Shown piece by piece: positions 10,572 through 19,832 of a DNA stretch of 35,667 nucleotides. The position numbers and the translations under genes were made by a program. The DNA is from Chara braunii (taxonomy: Eukaryota > Streptophyta > Charophyceae > Charales > Characeae). Each line of letters opens with the position of its first letter. Position 1 is the stretch's first letter. The notes beneath the pieces are model-generated. The model worked only from the letters and a program-made list of their open reading frames with translations, was not told where the DNA came from and did no database searches. Location: the NCBI GenBank assembly GCA_003427395.1, contig BFEA01000135.1:1342729-1378395 (forward strand), in the 5' to 3' direction.

Positions 10572-10860
10572 GGGCTTGGGATGTNCTGGACAAGGACCTC
10601 GAATCCCGGNCCAGGACCAAACGTCCGACTAAGAAAATCATCAAAAAGCAAGAGACAAGAATAAAAGGAGAGACCTCCCCTAAGCCCCTCAGTCTCAGCT
10701 TCCGAGCGGGCTCTAATGTGGGGGCTCTTCAACCCACGCAGACATTCATCCCAAGTATACCCATGTATACATATATAAGGGTTAAATATGTGACGATCGC
10801 TTCNNATAGTTTCNCTGGGGTCTCTCACAATAATACGTATATGTNTGATCGTAGGCAACC

Positions 10861-11500
10861 AAATCCAGAATCTGATTCACAGCACATACCTGCCATCACA
10901 TCAACGAACCAAATCAACAGCCCACACACTACACNGNGTCAACCCCAACCACCTTCGACACTCATACCCCTCGCTTTAGCCATGCAAGCCCCAAACCTCC
11001 TGTCCAACCAACCTTAATTAAATACTCANCACCTTTGTTAAATGNNCATTCAATAAAAGTCCGGGTNAAACCTTAATAAAACAACGAAATCACCAGGGCT
11101 AAAGCCTTTTAGGTTGAGTGTAGAGGGAGAGTTGAAATTGAGTCGTAGACCGACGAATCGGCAACCGACCTGTTATCAGTGATAACAGTAAGCGATCCTC
11201 AAGGGATCAAGCTGGATCTAGCCCTTAACTTGGATCAAATGATAAAAAGGACCTGTAACACACGGCAGACCAATCCTCAAGCTAAGATCATAAGTGTATG
11301 AAGAATACAACTCCATAATACATCCTCACTCAAAATTTCCTTATTAGCTAAATCTAAGTGTACTTTTAAGTCGGTGCTTAAGCTGAAGGTAGACCAACTG
11401 CAAAATCTCTCCTATTCTGGGTGGATCGTCTGAATCACCTATCAAAATATAATCTATCACCTGAATCACCTATCAAAATATAATCTATCTCCTCTAAACT
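10861..11500. other. AT-leaning non-coding stretch with palindrome and short tandem duplication
   Basis: No gene is seen here. CTGTTATCAGTGATAACAG at 11170-11188 is a perfect palindrome with 9-base arms around one base. A 31-base direct duplication occupies 11430-11460 and 11461-11491, with one difference. The stretch may contain the junction between elements A and B and the 5' LTR or leader of B, but no border can be fixed. Confidence 0.6.
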
Positions 11501-11503
11501 AAG

Positions 11504-11680
11504 AAAATTTTGGCAGCGCTTCCTGTAGGAAAAGTGTCTTTTCATAATTTATATAAGCCGAGATATGAGAGCAGAAATAATCTTTAACTCTGGAAAGTCA
11601 AATTCTGTCTAACTCTCTGAATTAGTAGAAATTTTGGCAGCACTCCCTTTAGAAAGGGAGACTTCCCAAATTTATACTAA
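11504..11680 (+). repeat. two TTTTGGCAGC hairpin units before gag of element B
   Basis: Units start at 11504 (AAAATTTTGGCAGCGCTTCC) and 11630 (AAATTTTGGCAGCACTCCC). The second contains a perfect hairpin CTCCCTTT-AG-AAAGGGAG at 11643-11660. They share their start with four units at 15575-15960. They sit immediately upstream of the gag remnant. Confidence 0.65.
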
Positions 11681-11700
11681 GTCAGATATAGGTCACTCCT

Positions 11701-12337
11701 CCCATGCCAGTTCGGCAGGCAGATGAATCGCAACTCGCGTTTCTCAAAGATCTCTAACATTACACGAAGATTGATGCAGCCGAACTTCGCAAATGGGAAA
11801 AGGAGGAGGCCGTACGCTAGCACACAATTCAATGTCAGCTGGAAGAGGTCGAAGCAGCACGTCAACAGGTTGCTGCCGAAGCGGCAGCAACCACACGGTT
11901 TGTAGCAGCAGCAGGTCGAGGCAAGTTAGAACCAAGCTCGTTACCAGGCCACAATGGACCTCGCAAAATACGAAGCCACGTACCGCAGGCTACTTCGACA
12001 ATTACGTTTTCAAGCAACCGAAGCACAAGAGGAGCCGAACGAGGAAAAGAGGGACAAGGAATCCACAACAGTATTGATGGAGAATCTGTTGTACACGTTC
12101 AATTGGGAGCAACGCGAACTGCTGACAATGCAGCAAATTTTCATCCGCTACGAAGCAACTTTCCGGTTAATAGACCTGAAGATCGCAGCATTGCAGGCCG
12201 AGAATAGCACATTGCAGGCCGCCAACAACCAGCAGCAGACCATCAACGACCAGCTGCAGTTTTATCAGGACCGTAAGGCTGAAAAGAATTACTGCCTATC
12301 TTTTCTTTTACATCGGGAGAAATACGATAAGGAGTAA
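11701..12337 (+). pseudogene. gag N-terminal remnant of element B
   Basis: Translation gives ADESQLAFLKDL, then KWEKEEAV and QLEEVEAARQQVAAEAAA, and after a one-base shift near 11935 the open run MDLAKYEATYRRLLRQLRF to the TAA at 12335-12337. The second part has coiled-coil character (IAALQAENSTLQAANNQQQ). The start resembles gag proteins I recall from Chara. Stops at 11755 (TAA) and 11818 (TAG) and the frameshift make it non-functional. The capsid core and zinc knuckle are missing, so the gag is truncated. Confidence 0.65.
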
Positions 12338-12572
12338 ATCCTGTAGTATTAAAGACCACAATCATAAAAATACTATCATTTAATATACGAACAATTAGAT
12401 TTTATTATAATTATATGCATTATTATTAATTATTCTATTATATTCTTCATAGTAAAATAATAAAGAGATTCTCATGTATACAATATTCATATATACAAAT
12501 AAATATATTTTATATATTTATTTATAGATTGTTAAAGAAATGAACTATCTGGTTGTGGGACAAAGACTGTTA
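12338..12572. other. AT-rich junction where element B is deleted
   Basis: This is very AT-rich DNA without a gene. It lies exactly where the rest of gag, the protease and most of RT of element B should be. It is probably a deletion junction filled by unrelated sequence. Confidence 0.5.
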
Positions 12573-14516
12573 GTCTTCCTTCAAAAATGTAAAGTATGCT
12601 TTGACTCACTATCCTGTTATGAAACTTGATGATCCATCACTTCCCTTCATTGTCACTACTGATGCAAGTTAGTATCGGATTGACGCAGTCCGTCAACAAA
12701 ACGACGACAAGGGTTATAGACTCATTGAGTTCATGTCTGCACGATTGTCATCAGAAAATGTTATCAACTCCACTTATGAAAGAGAATTGTATGCTTTAGT
12801 CTGTGCGTTGGACACATGGAAGCACTACTTGTTAACGAGACACTTCACTGTGTACTCAGACCACTCGACACTGAAGTGGATAAAGACACAGCCTAAACTC
12901 TGTGATAAGCTAGTACGATGGTCTGCATTCATTGATACTTTTGATTTTGAATTGAAACTATCAAAGGTAAGTCTAATGTGGTTGCAGATGTGTTGTCCAA
13001 ACGGTGTGATCTCTTTGGTACTATTGTCTCATACTTAGATGTTGGGAATGATGTAAAAGATAAAATTCGTCAAGGATATGCTATTGACCCTATCTGGAAG
13101 CCTATCATGGATGTCCTTGCGAAACATTCAACTTTACTTCCCAACTATAGAGTAACTGATGATTTGTTTTTCTTGCTAGACCAAACTGAACAAAGATTGT
13201 GCATTCCCCACAAGGAAGAAATCAAAAGTCTGCTAATTGGGGAATGTCACGACACTGAGGGACATTTTGGTTTCAAGAAAACTTACGCTGAGGTTAGGGA
13301 ACGCTTTGATTGGAAGGGATTAAAAGAGGACGTATTAACTTATGTTCGTACATGTCTGGTGTGTCAGAGAGACAAACTTTCCCATGAGAATCCACTTGGT
13401 CTTCTGAAACCATTACCGATTCTCAGCGAACCAGGTGAGTCCATTTCGATTGATTTATGAGTCTCATCAAAAGTCGCAATGACAACAACCAAGTAATGGT
13501 TATTGTGAATCGTTTATCTAAATACGCCATGTATTTTCCCTTACCTGCACAAACTCAAGCTGAACGTGTCATTCAAAAGTTTCAGATGCGATGGGTGATA
13601 GAGTATGGTTTTCCTAAGTTTATTGTGTCTGATCGTGATGTCAGGTTTACAAGTATGTCATGACAAAAGCTTATGGAAGCATATGGCACACGACTGACTA
13701 TATCGTCAGGACGACATCCTGAAACGAATGACTAGACTGAACAGATGAATCGTCTGTGCCAGCAACTTTTGGGCATGTATGTGAGATCCGATTAAATTGA
13801 TTGGGACGAGAATTTACACAAGATCGTAAGTATATATAATAGTAGTATTCATACAGCTACAGAGCGTACGCCTAATGCATTGCACAAAGGTTGGAAAACT
13901 AAGTGTCTCATTGATGTGTTGACAAGGGACCAGTTTCTTAGATTATCTCCACGGACCCGGAAGTATGCAGTATTGTTTCAAGAAGACATTAAGAAAGTAA
14001 GGGAGAATCTGAAGAAAAATTAGGCCTCAATGATTGAACGAGCTAACAAACATCACCGACCATCTATATTCAAGGAAGGTGATCTAGTCTGGTTCAAGTC
14101 CAAAGAGTTTTCATCGGAAGAAAATGTGTCTAAAAAACAACTGCCTGTCTATTTTAGACCCTGGAAAGTTCTCAAAGTGATTGGGGATTCAGAGGGACCA
14201 TCTTACCGTATTGATATTCACCCTCACCTCAAAACGTATCCTGTCTTTCACGCGTCCAAACTATTACTCTATGGAGAAGGTAAAAGATTATGAAATAGAC
14301 CATCTATGCTTCCGCCATCAATGGATAGCAGGTAAAGTAGATCGGATCATAGAACATGATTTTTTCTCTACAGGAGGACGCGGACGACCACAAAAGCAGT
14401 TCAAGGTACGTTTCAAGTCTAAGTCTCCATCTGAGGATAGATGATTTAGTAAAAAGGAATTACTTGAAAATGTTCATAACATTGTGTCTGCTTATGAACA
14501 TGGGTTAAGGTCTTAA
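12573..14516 (+). pseudogene. RNase H / integrase / chromodomain remnant of element B (chromovirus)
   Basis: The frame opens in the RT-RNase H connection (YALTHYPVMKLDDPSLPF). RNase H shows D in VTTDAS, E in TYERELYAL and D in YSDHSTLKW. Integrase has the zinc motif CHDTEGHFGFKKTY ... CLVCQ, then D in SIDL, D in IVSDRDVRF and E in TEQMNR. The C-terminal part has KEGDLVWFKSKEF and FRPWKVLKVIG. The end looks like a chromodomain: VDRIIEHDFFS, QKQFKVRFKSK and ELLENVHNIVSAYEHG. Chromoviruses use this domain to choose insertion sites. Stops: TAG 12670, 13733 and 14021, TAA 13793, TGA 13661 and 14442. Frameshifts lie near 12967, 13455 and 14280. No RT catalytic box is present. Confidence 0.88.
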
Positions 14517-15540
14517 TTATTTTTACGATGGAACTCGAAAATGGGACGGCAGGAATGCAGTAACCCGTGTTCCGTAGCTGTCTGGGGGCCTGAAACTATG
14601 CCAGACGACACAGACCAAGCAAAGTCTGCGCCAGGTAGTGCAACCACGCACTGCTCCCCCCCCTTGGAAAGTCAAGGGTCCAAGTCAACTGTGAGGTCAA
14701 AGGTACCTCGCCCAGACCCTTGGTCGGATACACTCACTTTTTGTAAGCAGGTACCCAGACAACATCAAGGCTACAGAGAATTATGTTTCAGGTCAATCTG
14801 GGCCGTCATTTGCGTTGGGATCTCGACGGCTGAGGGATGCAGCACCTGAGGCCCAGACCCCGCGTCAACGCTACATAAGCGTTGACCTCCTGACTTCGAG
14901 GATATTCTGTCTTGCGTCAATGTTGACTTCACACGTTGACAACGACGCTAGCGCGACACTGCGACGCTGGCTGGACGCTAGCTCTACGCTGGCAACTGGG
15001 CGAACTACGACGATGCTCTGCTCACTCGACATGCTGGCTGACTTGCAATTGTGTCATGGGCATGCTGACGTGGCAGTTGTCGCGCGTCGCCGCTGACATG
15101 GCCGCAGCCACGTATATTATTATTGTTGATGTGACGAGGCTACGCGACTGGTATTGCTATTTTATTTCGAGGATATTCGGGAGGATATCATAACTTTGGG
15201 GCGATAGTGGATACGTTCCTGGTCATCTTGATGTCGACATTGCTCATGTTCGCTGATGAGGACTGATTGACGTGCCACGTGACACATTATGATAGAACTT
15301 CAGATGCGCGTTCAAATTGGTGATTGAGGAGGGAGCCCGAGCAGTAGTGGGCATTGTCTTTTATTCTTCTTCTAAATCCAATCTCCCCCCTCTCTCCTTT
15401 GTCTGTGTATAATTTTCCCATCTCATTCTATCTGGACATGATTATGATTATTGATAATCATCAGTAGGTTGATATTCATCTGGGCTTGCATTGTTGACAA
15501 ATGTCTTCACGATCTGGGTTCATCGCAAAAGAAAGAAATA
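14517..15540 (+). mobile_element. possible 3' LTR / untranslated region of element B
   Basis: This stretch follows directly after the chromodomain tail and has no supported gene. It contains repeated TTGAC/GTCAA motifs, an inverted repeat GTCAACGCT-ACATA-AGCGTTGAC at 14864-14886, and TCGAGGATATTC twice (14896 and 15166). A 3' LTR is expected here. I could not find a matching 5' copy or clear ends. Confidence 0.35.
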
Positions 15541-15574
15541 AGCAAAAGGTGAGAAGAGAAATAATACTTATTTT

Positions 15575-15960
15575 TTTAGAATTTTTGGCAGCATTTTCCT
15601 ACCCCAACGGGGTCACAAAGGTGCAAAGAGGAAGGAGAGACTAAGAGAAGCACACTAAGTTTTACAATGCCACAAAGGATAATTTTCAGAAAAATAAATA
15701 AATATATAAGTAGATGAGGGGGTGAAGAGAAACTAAGTGTCAAATTTTTCAAAAATTTTGGCAGCATTTCGTTACCCCCATGGGGTCGAAGTGTGCCGTC
15801 AAGAAGAAAGACCAAGTAAACTGCGAAAATTTTGCCAGCATTTCGCTAGTTCCAAAGGGTCAAAATGTGCTGAAAAATAATAAGTAACCGGAAAAAAAAA
15901 TAAAAAATTTCGGCAGCACTTCGTTACCCCACGGGGTCAAAATGTGTGCCGAAAGCAAGA
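15575..15960 (+). repeat. array of four GGCAGCATTTCG hairpin units
   Basis: Degenerate units begin near 15582, 15752, 15825 and 15903. Each starts like AATTTTGGCAGCATTTCG and runs into a small palindrome (ACCCC-x-GGGGT) followed by the approximate complement CGAAGTGTGCC. Each unit could thus fold back on itself; the 15825 copy has lost the inner palindrome. Spacing is irregular and filled with AT- and A-rich DNA. Two relatives lie at 11504-11680, before gag of element B. Confidence 0.7.
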
Positions 15961-16500
15961 ATGACTAACTCGTAATCAGATTTCAGGGTGCCGCAAAAAT
16001 TTAAAATTTTATAATACATAAAAAATAAAATAAAATAAATCAGAAAATGAGAAAACAAAGTGGGGAATAAGATTATTCGAATTTTTGGAAAAAAAAAAGG
16101 AGATTTAAATCAAAGAGAAAGAGAAAAGAAGAAAAACAGAAAAATCCGAAGTTGAGGGGGGGGGGAGGGGGATGAAAAAGTGATGAAAAAAAATAGAAAT
16201 AGGTGAGAGAGAGAGAGAGTGAAGTGGGAGATTGGGAAGATGATGGGATTGTAGTTGGGGGGGAAAGAGGGAGAGGAGGGTGGTCGAATGGGAGAGAAGG
16301 ATATGGAAAAGGTGGAGAGGAGTAGATGACGTTAGTGGAAGATGGTGAGTGGAGAGGAGAGGAGAGAAAAAGGTTGTGGAAGATGAGTGAAGAGGGCGAT
16401 AGGAGGAGGGAGTAGTAGTAGGGTTAGAAAGGATGAGTAGATGATGGGGGGGGGAGAGAAAGGGGGTTGGGGGAGAGTATGTTAGTGGGTAGGATGGCGA
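15961..16500 (+). repeat. purine-rich (G/A) low-complexity tract
   Basis: From about 16020 the plus strand is nearly all purine, first A-rich and then GA- and G-rich, with (GA) runs near 16207-16220 and G runs near 16156 and 16448. The long minus-strand open frame across it is a composition artefact of Ser/Pro/Leu/His codons. Polypurine DNA of this length can adopt triplex-type structures. Confidence 0.8.
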
Positions 16501-17060
16501 TACCAAACTCTTAGGTGTCAAAGAGCAGAGCACTACCAAGATCCCCGGATCTTGGCCTTCAAGATGCTGTTGGCTTGCTGCCGCAGCAATAGAAGACAAT
16601 GATGATGATGTTTCAGGGTTGGCTGAGATCTTGATCAACCACCCTACTGCCACAGTTGCACAACCCCCTAGCCAGTGAGGAATCTTGAACTGTGCCAAAC
16701 TGTTGCTGCAGCGGTGGAAAAATGGTGAAGAAAAAAAAAAAAAAATACATATATATTTATATATATGCATGTGCCACAACCCCCTAGCCAGGGGGGTCTT
16801 CAACCTCCATGGCAAGCTGCCAGGTGGCATTGCAGATGGCCACGTGCCGCTGTCGTGCTTTTGGTGCTCGTTGCGGGGGGGAGGGGGGAGAGGGGAGAGG
16901 GGGCAGGGTAAATAGCTGGCACAACACGTCTTCAACAGCAGCGTGCCGCACTATTGAGCCATAGACACATTGTGGCCAATGTGTTACAATGGTGGCTACG
17001 CACGCGCATGGTCAGCAACTGCCCTGGTTCAAACCCTCAACACCATGCATCCCGGACCTT
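16501..17060. other. non-coding stretch with short duplicated motif
   Basis: No convincing gene. CACAACCCCCTAGCCAG occurs at 16659-16675 and again at 16775-16791. Between them are an A-run and a short AT stretch. The stretch looks like a leader or intergenic part of a degraded retroelement, since a minus-strand PBS lies further right. Confidence 0.5.
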
Positions 17061-17190
17061 GATAAAGATAATCCGGGAGCGGGGCGGGATGGGCCAGCTG
17101 ATAAAGATAATCCGGGAGCGGGGCGGGACGGGGCAGCTGAGAAAGATAATCCGGGAGCGGGGCGGGGCGGGGGGGGGCGGGGAAGCTGGC
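17061..17190 (+). repeat. 39-base G-rich tandem repeat, three units
   Basis: Units start at 17061, 17100 and 17139 and begin GATAAAGATAATCCGGGAGC (GAGAAAG in the third), followed by GGGGCGGGA. The third unit ends in an expanded G tract. At 17157-17182 there are several runs of four or more G separated by single C bases, a strong G-quadruplex candidate on the plus strand. Confidence 0.9.
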
Positions 17191-17408
17191 AGTGTGGGCA
17201 TGTGGCACATGCGTGTGCGTGGGCCGTGGCCTTGGCGCACGCGCCATGCTTCCTCTCTCTTTTCTGCCACGTGTTACCGCCTACTCACTCTGTCGCCGCT
17301 GCACCTTTTCGCCTGCTGTTTTTCATGAAAGCGCCCGAAAAACACCTCAAAAACCCGTTGTTGGTTTTCAGCAGTGGGGGCCAGGGTGGGTGGGAGCGGG
17401 GAACGTTC

Positions 17409-17420
17409 CCGCTCTGATAC
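17409..17420 (-). promoter_or_regulatory. candidate PBS, initiator-tRNA-Met type
   Basis: Plus-strand GCTCTGATACCA is the complement of TGGTATCAGAGC, the usual plant retrotransposon primer site for initiator tRNA-Met. On the minus strand it is preceded by ...TCTCAC, so an LTR ending in CA with a one-base spacer is plausible. No gag follows on the minus strand. Confidence 0.6.
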
Positions 17421-17640
17421 CAGTGAGACAGACCCGCCGGGATGGCGGTCCGTCAGGATCAAGACGAAGGGTTGAGGGGGAGGAGATGGACAAGGAGCTG
17501 GAAGAGACAGTGCAGCTTCGACGCGGTCTCAACACGCACGTACTCCAAAAGTGCAGAATGAAGAATGATCTGAAAAACAAACAACAGCTGGGGTATACCC
17601 CCAGCGGACTGGCTGGACTGGACTGGACTGGACTGGTACC
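17421..17640 (-). mobile_element. LTR remnant next to iMet PBS
   Basis: The plus strand starts TGAGACAGACCCGCC right after the PBS, so on the minus strand this DNA would be the 3' end of an LTR. A palindromic CTGGGG-TATA-CCCCCAG lies at 17587-17603 and could contain the TATA element. With no coding region or second LTR in reach, this is a remnant or solo end. The outer limit is unknown. Confidence 0.4.
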
Positions 17641-17672
17641 GACAGTGGTACCGGGCAGGACTGGACTGGACT
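17612..17672 (+). repeat. CTGGA pentamer tandem repeats
   Basis: Runs of the pentamer CTGGA lie at about 17612-17637 and 17658-17672, separated by a GGTACCGACAGTGGTACC palindrome-like segment. They lie in the outer part of the LTR remnant. Confidence 0.8.
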
Positions 17673-17684
17673 GGAACACTACAC

Positions 17685-17720
17685 GGCCTGACCCCACTAC
17701 ACGGCCTGTGGGGTCAGGCC
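17685..17720. repeat. 13-bp perfect hairpin
   Basis: GGCCTGACCCCAC at 17685-17697 pairs perfectly with GTGGGGTCAGGCC at 17708-17720 around a 10-base loop. There is no T run after it, so it is not a bacterial-type terminator. Confidence 0.8.
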
Positions 17721-17964
17721 ACAGCCACAGCCTGGTCCCACAGGCCGAACTGGCAAATAGCCGGATAGGCCCTGGCTGTAGGCCAGGGCAGATGGAGGAC
17801 CGCTGCACAGCAGACCCTCCCCTTGCACCCTATCTTTTCTTTGGGGCAAGTACATTTCAGTCACAATATGTTTTTTTTTGTTTTTTTTTTGCGCCTTGAC
17901 AGACCTCCCGACATCAAATTTTTTTTCGCCCTTTCGGAAATCAAAACCTGAGGTGGCCGCACCA

Positions 17965-18117
17965 TTTTCTTTTTCTTTTTTTTTCCCCCGAATATCTATG
18001 GGTGGCCTAATGTTGGGGCCCTTCCTTGGGGGTGATAGTGGTAGGCACACGGTTTGTATATGGCTCCAATCTTTTGGTGGGGGGGCTGCACCTGTTGGAA
18101 ACCGGGCCCAGCATCTC
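17965..18117 (-). mobile_element. SINE-like copy 1
   Basis: The core at 18061-18117 contains CACCTGTTGGAAACCGGGCC and matches five other copies in the window. On the plus strand an oligo(T) run at 17965-17994 lies to its left, so on the minus strand the element reads core, body, oligo(A) tail. That is the structure of a retroposed SINE or a 3' end of a non-LTR element. Confidence 0.6.
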
Positions 18118-18302
18118 GTTATCAAAGTTAGAGCATTTTGTGACAGGCTGACTGGCCCAGTGGACCCAGAGGCCCCCATTTGACATCTGTCATGATGATC
18201 CTATGCATTCAGTGAGGGGGGAGAATTGCAGAAAAGACATCAATAGTGAGCAGTGCAGCATCAGAAATGCCGCATGTTCAGAGGTGCTAAACTATGAATA
18301 AA

Positions 18303-18480
18303 GTTTTTTTTTCTTTTCTTCTTTCTGTAAGTCCTTATTTTTTGGGTAACTTCGTTGGAGGGAGTCCCTTGAGGGGGTGATAAGAGCAGCCTCCTCAAGT
18401 GGGCCCCCAGATGAAGGCTCCATCTGTTGGTGGGGAGCTGCACCTGCCGGAAACCGGCTCCAGCGTCCCAGATATTACAG
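18303..18480 (-). mobile_element. SINE-like copy 2
   Basis: The core at 18416-18470 starts GGCTCCATCTGTTGGTGGGG and ends in a CCAGCGTCCC-type motif. The T-rich run 18303-18325 is its oligo(A) tail on the minus strand. The body of about 100 bases between core and tail is comparable in length to copies 1, 5 and 6. Confidence 0.65.
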
Positions 18481-18655
18481 TACAAAGCAGAGGTTGTTGT
18501 CCTACAGGCTGGCCTTCGTGCTGCTGAAGGTCCACTGTTTTCTATATTCCTTCTGTCTCTCTCTGTTTCTACCCCTTCCTTGCGCCCGCTGGACCCTTCC
18601 TTGTGCCTGCTGGAAACCCGGATCCAGCGTACCAGAAGTTACAGTAACGGCTGAG

Positions 18656-18688
<33 letters not shown>

Positions 18689-19065
18689 GAGGTTGTTGTC
18701 CTGTAGGCTGGCCTTCACGCTGCTGAAGGACCGGCATTTCTTTTGTTCCCTCTGTCTCTCTCCGTTTCTACCTCTTCCTTGCCCACTGGAAACCGGATCC
18801 CAGAGATCACACTACAAAGCTGAGGGTGTTGTCCTATAGCCTGGCCTTCATACTGCTGAAGGACCACTGTTTCCTGTGTTCCCTTCTGTGTTTCTGTCAT
18901 CTTACCCAGATTCGTCTACGGGATTTGTTTCCTGTGTTCGATCTCTGAGTCGTACTGTATCCCTCCACACTACAAAGCTGAGGTTGTTGTCCTATAGGCT
19001 GGCCTTCGTACTGCTGAAGGACCAGTGTTTCCTGTGTTCTAGTCTTACATCAGATTCTTCTACAG
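18475..19065. repeat. degenerate tandem units derived from the SINE-like family
   Basis: Four units share GAGGTTGTTGTCCT, CTGGCCTTC and CTGCTGAAGG, beginning near 18492, 18689, 18820 and 18979. Some units also hold a GGAAACCGGATCC core relative (18612 and 18790). A T30-class run at 18659-18688 separates the first and second. The arrangement suggests a tailed element that was duplicated in tandem and then diverged. Confidence 0.65.
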
Positions 19066-19103
19066 GATGCTCCCGTAATAATGTTTGGAGACTCCACAGC
19101 TCA

Positions 19104-19180
19104 GGCGCAGTTCTCTCTGGCTGCAAGTGGGACTCACAACTCTGGCTCAGTTCTCTCCGGCTGCAAGTTGGACTCAGTCT
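19104..19180 (+). repeat. 40-base direct duplication
   Basis: Two copies starting at 19104 and 19144 share CAGTTCTCTC(T/C)GGCTGCAAGT and GGACTCA. No gene is seen around them. Confidence 0.7.
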
Positions 19181-19692
19181 GCCAATCATAGCCCGAGGGT
19201 GGATTGTTCAGTCTGCCATTCAATTTTGACGACAGTTAGGCAGGGCAAAGGGGGGCCTTGCTTAGCACTAGTGTCTACAATCGAGTCTCACCTCACCACC
19301 ATAGCTGGGGGTTGGGTGAATGAGGCGCGACTAAAGGAGTAGGGAGGGATCAGCTAGGGTGAATGGTCAAGAGGTCGGGCACGAGGTAGCCTCCATAGGT
19401 GGGTTTCATCCAGTCAGGCTGGCTGCTGAAAGATGCTTCTCATGGCTCGGCATCCACCCTCTACAACATCCTGGACTTTTTCCATTTCAAAAAGAAAAGA
19501 AAAGAAAAAAGAAAGAATCTGGGTCAGTGGGACTTTGCCCCTGGTCACATGGAAGGGAGAAGGTGAGCAGTACTCAGAACTTTCTCGGAGGGTTTCTCAA
19601 GTGAATTCCGGGCAAGGTCCTGCTCACCCAGGACTTGTGTTTCTGCTCACTGACCGTAAGGCTTTTTCCTTGGGAAATTATGCGACGGTCAC

Positions 19693-19832
19693 AAAAACAG
19701 TTTGAAATTGCACTTCAGACATTCGGCCTGAAAATGTCGAATGTATCCAAGCTAGCTTTCTGGTCCGGTATGGTCTAGAAGGGGGGTGTTATGTTCGGGG
19801 GAATGCCTGAAGTGCAATTTCAAACTGTTTTT
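19693..19832. mobile_element. MITE-like foldback element (GTCACAAAAA family), copy 1
   Basis: A 32-base left arm (19693-19724) containing CAGTTTGAAATTGCACTTCA is the inverted complement of the right arm (19801-19832) with one mismatch. The centre is about 76 bases and non-coding. The left flank GGTCAC extends the end to match the start of the larger element at 20919, so both belong to one family. The right end seems to have lost the outer GTGAC and now shows a T run. Confidence 0.75.

Larger units (their letters stand above)
1..10860 (-). mobile_element. Ty3/gypsy LTR retrotransposon A, degenerate
   Basis: Read on the minus strand, the order is LTR (from 9670 upward), tRNA-Asp-type PBS, gag, protease, reverse transcriptase, RNase H, integrase, then a third ORF that runs off the window start. 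Integrase after RNase H is the Ty3/gypsy order. All coding parts are broken: in-frame stops at 8465, 7186, 5402, 4796, 4514, 3773, 1885, 1162, 1153, 1009 and 303, and frameshifts near 9290, 7480, 6915, 6740, 6175, 3770, 2340 and 400. Only the right-hand (5') LTR is present; the 3' LTR would lie outside the window. No chromodomain follows the integrase. The outer LTR limit near 10860 is a guess, because no second LTR is available for comparison. Confidence 0.85.
9670..10860 (-). mobile_element. putative 5' LTR of element A
   Basis: The DNA just outside the PBS must be LTR. It is GC-rich near the PBS and has no convincing ORF. It holds two clear inverted repeats (10398-10450 and 10531-10571) and scattered N bases. 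A TATA-like stretch lies at 10768-10777. The inner edge does not show an obvious terminal CA, and the outer edge cannot be set without the other LTR. Confidence 0.45.

Noticed and set aside
9670-10860. tRNA or rRNA gene in the GC-rich stretch next to the PBS
   Set aside because: The tRNA-Asp match is limited to the 3' end, as expected for a PBS; no cloverleaf or rRNA signature seen.
12960-12975. Splice donor AAGGTAAGT in element B
   Set aside because: A one-base loss in an expected Lys-Gly-Lys-Ser stretch explains the frame change, and the frame resumes at once with no intron.
15575-15960. CRISPR array
   Set aside because: Units are imperfect palindromes with irregular spacing and AT-rich, non-unique spacers in a eukaryotic context; no cas genes.
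16105-16935. 276-codon minus-strand open frame
   Set aside because: It covers the polypurine tract and reads as low-complexity Ser/Pro/Leu/His; no domain.
17192-17899. 235-codon plus-strand open frame
   Set aside because: It spans the PBS/LTR remnant and CTGGA repeats and lacks protein-like features.
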